In this document: positions 59,748 to 64,000 of the stretch, one piece after another
How positions within the stretch are numbered: the first letter of the stretch is position 1
Layout: each line of letters starts with the position of its first letter
DNA from: Alphaproteobacteria bacterium
GTDB lineage: Bacteria; Pseudomonadota; Alphaproteobacteria; Rs-D84
NCBI GenBank assembly: GCA_009784235.1
Contig: WRCC01000002.1
Coordinates: 248,736 to 312,735 of the forward strand
Direction: 5' to 3'
DNA: 64,000 nt
The notes under the pieces: model-generated
Seen by the model: the letters and a program-made list of their open reading frames with translations, nothing else
What the model was told of the DNA's origin: nothing
Database searches by the model: none
Program-made: the position numbers and the translations under genes

Positions 59748-59932
59748 CAGTTCTCCTTTTTAATTCCGTTGCGCAGAAAGAAAATCCCGCCCAAGGTGAA
59801 TATTGCGTGCATCGTTAAAAATAAATCTGTATCGCCAACAATGTATGCCGCGACCGCAGAAATGATTCCAGCGCCAGATAATATGTAAGTACGGCGTCCG
59901 GCCATCCATCCGCCGTTTAAAATTTTGTTCAT
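59747..59932 (-). CDS. Holin-like small membrane protein
   Basis: 61 residues with two hydrophobic helices (ILSGAGIISAVAAYIVG and LFLTMHAIFTLGGIFFL) and a charged end (RNGIKKEN), the size and topology of a class II holin. It overlaps the SleB-like hydrolase gene by 4 bases, giving a lysis pair. Holins cannot be identified by sequence alone, so context carries the call. Confidence 0.65.
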   Translation of the reverse strand: MNKILNGGWMAGRRTYILSGAGIISAVAAYIVGDTDLFLTMHAIFTLGGIFFLRNGIKKEN

Positions 59933-60366
59933 ACATTATCCTCTAAATAAAACAATAACCCATCTACATCGGCGATATATCCGATTCCCATCGACCAATC
60001 TGGAATATCATCCGCATGATGAAATCGCGTGGCACCGCCAACTGAATCCATTAATTGACCGCACATCATTCGTCGCACGCTGCGCAAACACATTTGGAAT
60101 TTGTTCGAACGGCTGTCCACATAAATTAATTCCTTGTGCGGATTATTACGTTGCAGCGATTCGAAAATGTTCGAATCATTCGCAATATCTGAAAATTCAC
60201 GCCCGGATGCGGCCGCCAAATTTTTTATCATGGATGCCAATGCTTCAACCGCGGCCAAAGACGATGCGCCGGTTTCGGCATAAATAATCCGCGCTAATTT
60301 ATATCGTGTAATTTTATTGTCATCATCATTTGTGACCAGAATTAAATCTTGTTTATCGAATGCCAT
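59929..60366 (-). CDS. SleB-like cell wall hydrolase
   Basis: 145 residues. YKLARIIYAETGASSLAAVE, then VGGATRFHHADDIPDW, match cell wall hydrolase SleB-type domains (A-R-x-I-x-x-E ... G-A-x-x-F-h ... P-x-W). The Glu in YAETG is the likely catalytic acid. No signal peptide, so export would rely on the adjacent holin. First gene of the right-hand virion operon; a terminator hairpin lies immediately before its ribosome binding site. Confidence 0.75.
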   Translation of the reverse strand: MAFDKQDLILVTNDDDNKITRYKLARIIYAETGASSLAAVEALASMIKNLAAASGREFSDIANDSNIFESLQRNNPHKELIYVDSRSNKFQMCLRSVRRMMCGQLMDSVGGATRFHHADDIPDWSMGIGYIADVDGLLFYLEDNV

Positions 60367-60381
60367 TTGAATTCCTTAGAG

Positions 60382-60446
60382 AAAAAAAGCCGCGCATTTT
60401 GCGCGGCTTGAAAGATATAAAGGCATAAAAAAACGCCCACATGGGA
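60382..60446 (-). terminator. Two minus-strand terminator hairpins before the virion operon
   Basis: Reading the minus strand: CCCATGTGGG plus T7 at about 60427-60446, then AAGCCGCGC-AAAAT-GCGCGGCTT plus T7 at 60382-60409. The first can end ogt. The second ends 15 bases before the SleB-like start and overlaps the region where its leader must be, so it could act as an attenuator for the whole operon. Confidence 0.65.
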
Positions 60447-60482
60447 CGATAATAGATTTACACCTTTGACGCAAACATCATA

Positions 60483-60947
60483 TCACAAATTCGATTCTAA
60501 TTCAAGAAGAAATTTTTTTGTTCCGATGCCCCAGTCCGAAAGGCCGCAGTATCCGCGCAGGCCAGCGGCACCGACGATTCGATGACACGGTACAATTAAT
60601 ACAATTGGATTTTTGGAAAGCGCGCCACCGACGGCGCGCGGCGCGGATGCAATTTCGCGCGCGATATCGCCATAAGTCTTCGTTTTGCCGTACGGGATTT
60701 TCGAACATGCATTCCAAACAGATTTTTGAAATTCTGTGCCGCATGGATTCAATTTAAAATCCGCACATGGATTTTTTCCATCAAAAAAATCATGCAACCA
60801 TTTTTCCAACCGGCCCAGGACAGGGGACAAGTTTTTATTCGTCGCGCTATCGCCTGCATCCACAAAAATTAATTCCAAAATCGTGCCATCACGCTCGGTC
60901 GCACGTACAGTTCCGCATGGGGTTTTAAAGAAAGCAGTATTATTCAT
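60483..60947 (-). CDS. ogt: Methylated-DNA--protein-cysteine methyltransferase
   Basis: 154 residues from the ATG at 60947; the longer frame runs into the tRNA-Val gene. It repairs O6-methylguanine by suicidal alkyl transfer to Cys121 in IVPCHRIVG. Also visible: EFQKSVWNACSKIPYGKTKTYGDIA (helix-turn-helix recognition, in part) and the Asn-hinge-like GGALSKNPI. Housekeeping DNA repair gene directly upstream of the phage-like operon on the same strand. Confidence 0.93.
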   Translation of the reverse strand: MNNTAFFKTPCGTVRATERDGTILELIFVDAGDSATNKNLSPVLGRLEKWLHDFFDGKNPCADFKLNPCGTEFQKSVWNACSKIPYGKTKTYGDIAREIASAPRAVGGALSKNPIVLIVPCHRIVGAAGLRGYCGLSDWGIGTKKFLLELESNL

Positions 60948-60960
60948 ATTGTTAAAATAA

Positions 60961-61036
60961 TGGTGGATGGTATTGGACTCGAACCAACGACCCCTTCGAT
61001 GTGAACGAAGTGCTCTACCAACTGAGCTAACCATCC
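60961..61036 (-). tRNA. tRNA-Val (CAC)
   Basis: Minus strand GGATGGT...ACCATCCACCA; anticodon loop TTCACAT between CTTCG and CGAAG gives CAC; CCA encoded. Confidence 0.95.
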
Positions 61037-61114
61037 AGCCCGCGGATTCTATCAAAAATTATAAAGGGTGCAATATTTATTTTCATTTTCGATATTTTGA
61101 TATATAATGACGAT

Positions 61115-62554
61115 ATGCAAAATAAAAAACTGATTTTTGTGGCTGCGGCCCTGATTACAGCGATTGTCACGGTATGTTTGTTTTCGGGTGGACGCGATAA
61201 TATACGTCTGCGTGAACATTGCTTTGTAAAAAATGAACGTACAATTTGCGAATACAGCGTTCCAATGCGTCGTGCTGATGGCGCCCGCAATCCAAAAATT
61301 ACACTTGGGCACAATTGTGCTGAACGCCCGGTTGTTGCGGTTTTATTAGCGCAGAGCGATTACAAGGATAACCGCTATGCAATTGAAAAACCATATGTCG
61401 ATGTCCTGATTGATAATGAATTGTGTCCAGTATTTATTTCATGGACGAATGTAAATGAGCAATTGGCAATATGGCGTCCGGACGGGATTTTGGTTCCCGG
61501 TGGCACATTTGCAATTTTACATTCTCAGACTGTCACAGAATTTGCCGGCGACCCATCTTATCGCGGGCTGCGCCGTGGGTTTGCATACACGATAATGCTT
61601 GATTATGCGCGTCATCATAAATTACCAACGCTGGGTATTTGCGCAGGCGCACAAAAAATGGCGATATTTTTGGGCGGTAAATTAATCGGTCGTATAAATG
61701 AATTTGGTGCCACGATTAATCACAAAGACATTCATGGACCCGGACATGAAATCGAAATCATGCCGAATACATTGCTGCGCCGGATTGTTGGGCAAAAAGA
61801 TATCACGGTAAATACATCGCATAACAGTGCGATTTACGACAAAGCAGCGGGCGATTTTATTGTATCCGCACGTGCACCGGATGGAATTATAGAAGCGATA
61901 GAGCCGAAAAATCCATGGTCTGATTTTGTATTAGGCGTCCAGTGGCATCCGGAATTAATGGCGGCAACTGGCATCAGCGGTGGTGCATCAGATATATTTT
62001 CGGCATTCGCAGACGCAATTAAAACAAAACATGCGATGCAACGTATAATCGTAATCGCCGACGGCACACGGGCAATTGTTTCATTGGTCGAAGGTGGCCG
62101 CACAATTGCAACATTTCCGGGATTTGTCGGGCGACGCGGCGCTGGATTTATTAAACGCGAAGGCGATGGCCAAACACCATTCGGTGAATATCGCATGGGA
62201 TTGGTATTTGGTACGGGCGAACTGGATACGCGCATGCCGCATCGTGTAATCAAAGAAGACGACGTATGGGTGGATGACCCAAAATCGCCACAATATAATA
62301 CGTGGCAAAAGCGTGGCGGAAAATGGGACAGTGCCGAAGACATGCTGATAGACGAATACGAATTCGGCGCAGTTATCGAATACAATACCGATACGATTGT
62401 TCCGGGCCGGGGCAGTGCGATTTTCCTGCACGTTGCGACCGGTCCAACCGCCGGATGCGTCGGGGTCAGTCGCGATGACATGCAGCGTATTTTACGCTGG
62501 ATGGACCCGGCAAAATCGCCTGTCATGCGCATAGAACCAAAGCGCCGCAAATAA
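61115..62554 (+). CDS. Fusion: peptidase C26 amidohydrolase + L,D-transpeptidase-like domain
   Basis: 479 residues with an N-terminal membrane anchor (LIFVAAALITAIVTVCLFSG). Residues ~75-310 are a class I glutamine amidotransferase-like C26 domain: nucleophile Cys176 in LGICAGAQKMAIFLGG, and His278-Glu in GVQWHPE. Residues ~315-475 are a COG3786/YkuD-type L,D-transpeptidase domain: GEGDGQTPFGEYRMG-like segment (REGDGQTPFGEYRMG), and IFLHVATGPTAGCVGVSRDD with Cys448. Both active sites look intact. The combined protein is expected in the periplasm and probably acts on peptidoglycan peptides. I know no family with this fusion as a standard form. Confidence 0.85.
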   Translation: MQNKKLIFVAAALITAIVTVCLFSGGRDNIRLREHCFVKNERTICEYSVPMRRADGARNPKITLGHNCAERPVVAVLLAQSDYKDNRYAIEKPYVDVLIDNELCPVFISWTNVNEQLAIWRPDGILVPGGTFAILHSQTVTEFAGDPSYRGLRRGFAYTIMLDYARHHKLPTLGICAGAQKMAIFLGGKLIGRINEFGATINHKDIHGPGHEIEIMPNTLLRRIVGQKDITVNTSHNSAIYDKAAGDFIVSARAPDGIIEAIEPKNPWSDFVLGVQWHPELMAATGISGGASDIFSAFADAIKTKHAMQRIIVIADGTRAIVSLVEGGRTIATFPGFVGRRGAGFIKREGDGQTPFGEYRMGLVFGTGELDTRMPHRVIKEDDVWVDDPKSPQYNTWQKRGGKWDSAEDMLIDEYEFGAVIEYNTDTIVPGRGSAIFLHVATGPTAGCVGVSRDDMQRILRWMDPAKSPVMRIEPKRRK

Positions 62555-62601
62555 TACCTTGATTTTAACGATTGTTTTTGGTACACGTGCACGCACGTGA
62601 A

Positions 62602-62628
62602 AAGCAACCATTTGGTTGCTGTTTTTTT
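62602..62628 (+). terminator. Terminator after the C26-YkuD fusion gene
   Basis: AGCAACCA-TT-TGGTTGCT hairpin followed by T7 (one G interrupts). A further palindrome CACGTGCACGCACGTG lies just before it (62584-62599). Confidence 0.8.
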
Positions 62629-62690
62629 ATTATTTGTATTCCATGGGCGCATATTTGCGCCCATTTTTTATAACCAAAAAGGAGAATAAA

Positions 62691-63446
62691 ATGGGACAAC
62701 CAACGATAGCACATTTACAAAAGCAAACATTGGCCGCGCAATTCTGTGATATGGTGACGGCGGAATATCCGAACCTTTCCATGACTGACAAATATGAATT
62801 AGCCAGCGCGGTCGCCGCGGCATTCACCGGAATAAATCCAAAAGATATTATTAAAAATCATATTCGCGATAACGCCGGACGGTCGGTTGTTAAAAAAATC
62901 CGCCGTGGCACGCGCGTCCAACATGAAAATTTTACCGGTGCGATGGGCGAAATTACAATGGATACGGATGACAAGACATTGCGCGTGCATGATGGCGAAA
63001 CGCTCGGCGGCACGCCGCTGGCACGCTTGTCAGATATTTCATCTGCGGCTGGTGGCGACAATGAACAAATCGCAGAACAAATTGCCGCGGGTCTTGCCGG
63101 CAAAGCAAACAAAAATTTGGATAACATTGATGGTCATATCGATGTTGTTATTGCGTCGCATCGTGCGACAGATGGCTCTTCATGGTTCCGCCGATATAAA
63201 TCTGGATGGGTGGACCAAGGCGGCATATTCACATCAACCGGGACAAATGCGGCCACAATAACATTACCGGTCGAAATGGCGGACATTAATTACGCGACCC
63301 AGGCAACAATGACCGCGCCTGCGGCCACATGGTCGAACAGAGTATTATGTGTTATCCGAACATCTGCGGCCCAGATTTCAGTACACAATGCAGGCGGTTC
63401 CGGGAATCAAGGTATATGTTGGCAAGTATCCGGCCAGTCCGCATAA
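62691..63446 (+). CDS. Detached phage tail fibre protein
   Basis: 251 residues from the ATG at 62691 (AAAAAGGAGAATAAA upstream). Residues ~75-105 hold a phage fibre/hyaluronidase repeat (GAMGEITMDTDDKTLRVHDG then GTPLARL). The C-terminal part (SSWFRRYKSGWVDQGGIF, and the IT-L-P-V-E-M-A-D-I-N-Y segment) matches the gp53-like C-terminal fibre domain. It is on the opposite strand and 2.3 kb beyond the virion operon, behind two host genes. It probably supplies the receptor-binding part missing from the 53965 fibre protein. Confidence 0.8.
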   Translation: MGQPTIAHLQKQTLAAQFCDMVTAEYPNLSMTDKYELASAVAAAFTGINPKDIIKNHIRDNAGRSVVKKIRRGTRVQHENFTGAMGEITMDTDDKTLRVHDGETLGGTPLARLSDISSAAGGDNEQIAEQIAAGLAGKANKNLDNIDGHIDVVIASHRATDGSSWFRRYKSGWVDQGGIFTSTGTNAATITLPVEMADINYATQATMTAPAATWSNRVLCVIRTSAAQISVHNAGGSGNQGICWQVSGQSA

Positions 63447-63485
63447 ATGCCTTGAAATGACCGAAATTTGCGATATTATTTGGCT

Positions 63486-63911
63486 ATGCTGGATAATATC
63501 GCATTTTATACGATGGACAATATGTGGCGCGGGATTTTAACCGACCTGGGCGCGACGGGCACAGATTTTATGTCGGCTGATATTATAATTGATGCTGGAT
63601 GGGCGGCGGTGGATTTGCCGATGTCGATGTCCGAATTAAAAGAAAAAATTCTGGCTGATATCGACTGCGCGAATTCGGAAATCATCTGTGCGGTGTTCGG
63701 CCGGAATGCAGATTTACCACCTGTTCAGATGAAAATTATCCGTGCGTTGTCACGTGCGGGCGCGGATGGTTTGTCTGCCGGGGATTTGCGTCGCGTACTG
63801 GGCTATTCCACGGATGCAAATACACACGCGGCGGATACGGCAATTTACAATTTACGCCGGGCATTTGGCGCAGATGTAATCAGGTCGGAAAATGGCAAAT
63901 ACAAATTATAA
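63486..63911 (+). CDS. Degenerate response-regulator-like protein with winged helix
   Basis: 141 residues from the ATG at 63486; a start at 63468 is also open. The C-terminal ~65 residues are an OmpR/PhoB-type winged helix (MKIIRALSRAGADGLSAGDL, then TAIYNLRRAFG). The N-terminal ~80 residues look like a shortened receiver domain (end: VDLPMSMSELKEKILADI) without a clear phospho-Asp/Lys arrangement, so control by phosphorylation is doubtful. It lies between the fibre gene and birA and overlaps birA by 20 bases. Confidence 0.65.
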   Translation: MLDNIAFYTMDNMWRGILTDLGATGTDFMSADIIIDAGWAAVDLPMSMSELKEKILADIDCANSEIICAVFGRNADLPPVQMKIIRALSRAGADGLSAGDLRRVLGYSTDANTHAADTAIYNLRRAFGADVIRSENGKYKL

Positions 63912-64000
63912 ATTATATTCCTTTGATAAAATCCCAAGTACGCAAGTATATGCGCATGAAATGATTGCAGACGGGCGCGCGACGACGGGGACGATTATAA
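63892..64000 (+). CDS. birA: Biotin-protein ligase, N-terminus only
   Basis: 36 codons before the window ends. YSFDKIPSTQVYAHEMIADG followed by GTII fits the BirA catalytic start (S-T-q/n-x-x-A). The frame begins directly with the catalytic domain, so this BirA lacks the DNA-binding domain at its own N-terminus. The overlapping winged-helix gene upstream is interesting in this respect. Only a partial sequence is available. Confidence 0.65.
   Translation, partial: MANTNYKLYSFDKIPSTQVYAHEMIADGRATTGTII

Noticed and set aside
33850-60366. Intact, inducible prophage
   Set aside because: No integrase, no replication or transcription genes of phage type, no flanking attachment repeats that enclose the blocks, and essential host genes lie between the terminase halves.
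60948-61055. N-terminal extension of Ogt
   Set aside because: It overlaps tRNA-Val on the same strand; Ogt homology starts at the ATG at 60947.

Overview
The window looks like chromosomal DNA of a small-genome, host-associated alphaproteobacterium. The evidence is the rpmF-plsX-fabH-ihfA order, an frr-uppS-cdsA-rseP-bamA block, alphaproteobacterial-type housekeeping proteins, many secreted or outer-membrane proteins (an autotransporter, Cys-rich secreted proteins, lipoproteins), VirB7/VirB8-like genes and dense short intergenic hairpins. The standard code is used. Eight tRNA genes are present, all with an encoded CCA end.

Region 1-31 kb is mostly ordinary chromosome on the plus strand. It holds the end-truncated gene of an outer-membrane protein; rpmF, plsX, fabH, a small barrel protein, two lipoproteins, ihfA and a SIMPL protein; then a minus-strand block (M3 peptidase, sodB, a flavin-binding oxidoreductase, hemW). 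Next come rplM-rpsI, tig, two large Cys-rich secreted proteins flanking a 1598-residue autotransporter, a membrane-anchored glutaredoxin-like protein, cvpA, and frr-uppS-cdsA-rseP-bamA. The usual dxr is missing between cdsA and rseP.

Region 31-34 kb (minus strand) holds a short VirB7-like lipoprotein, two tandem VirB8-like proteins, an unknown secreted protein, yraN and a tiny lipoprotein.

Region 34-63.5 kb is the unusual part. A T7-like podovirus virion gene set lies on the minus strand in two blocks. The right block (60366 down to 53376) encodes a SleB-like wall hydrolase, holin-like protein, scaffold, Lys/Ala/Pro-rich H1-like protein, major capsid protein, a small structural protein, gp11-like and gp12-like tail tube proteins, a small internal-virion candidate, a T7-type tail-fibre N-domain protein and the ATPase half of the large terminase. 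The left block (37767 down to 33850) encodes the terminase nuclease half, portal, NNPGNIR lysin, Bbp19-like protein and a membrane/coiled-coil protein. Between the two terminase halves are 15.6 kb of other genes: housekeeping recG and dnaB, tRNAs, a glycosyltransferase, an MFS transporter, MipA/OmpV, an AAA-RloB (AbiL-like) defence pair, a DUF5131-TcmP pair and a double-HTH repressor. A second tail-fibre gene and a degenerate response-regulator-like gene lie apart at 62.7-63.9 kb. No integrase, replication or phage polymerase gene is visible. All structural ORFs are intact and keep their key residues. The most attractive reading is a domesticated, dispersed podovirus-derived particle, possibly a gene transfer agent, with a terminase split into two separately encoded domains. 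This is an inference from gene content and layout, not a demonstrated function.

Other points of interest are a C26 amidohydrolase-L,D-transpeptidase fusion, a strongly promoted structured leader before a 53-residue protein, a duplicated tRNA-Asn 3' end resembling an attachment scar, and several families of palindromic intergenic repeats.
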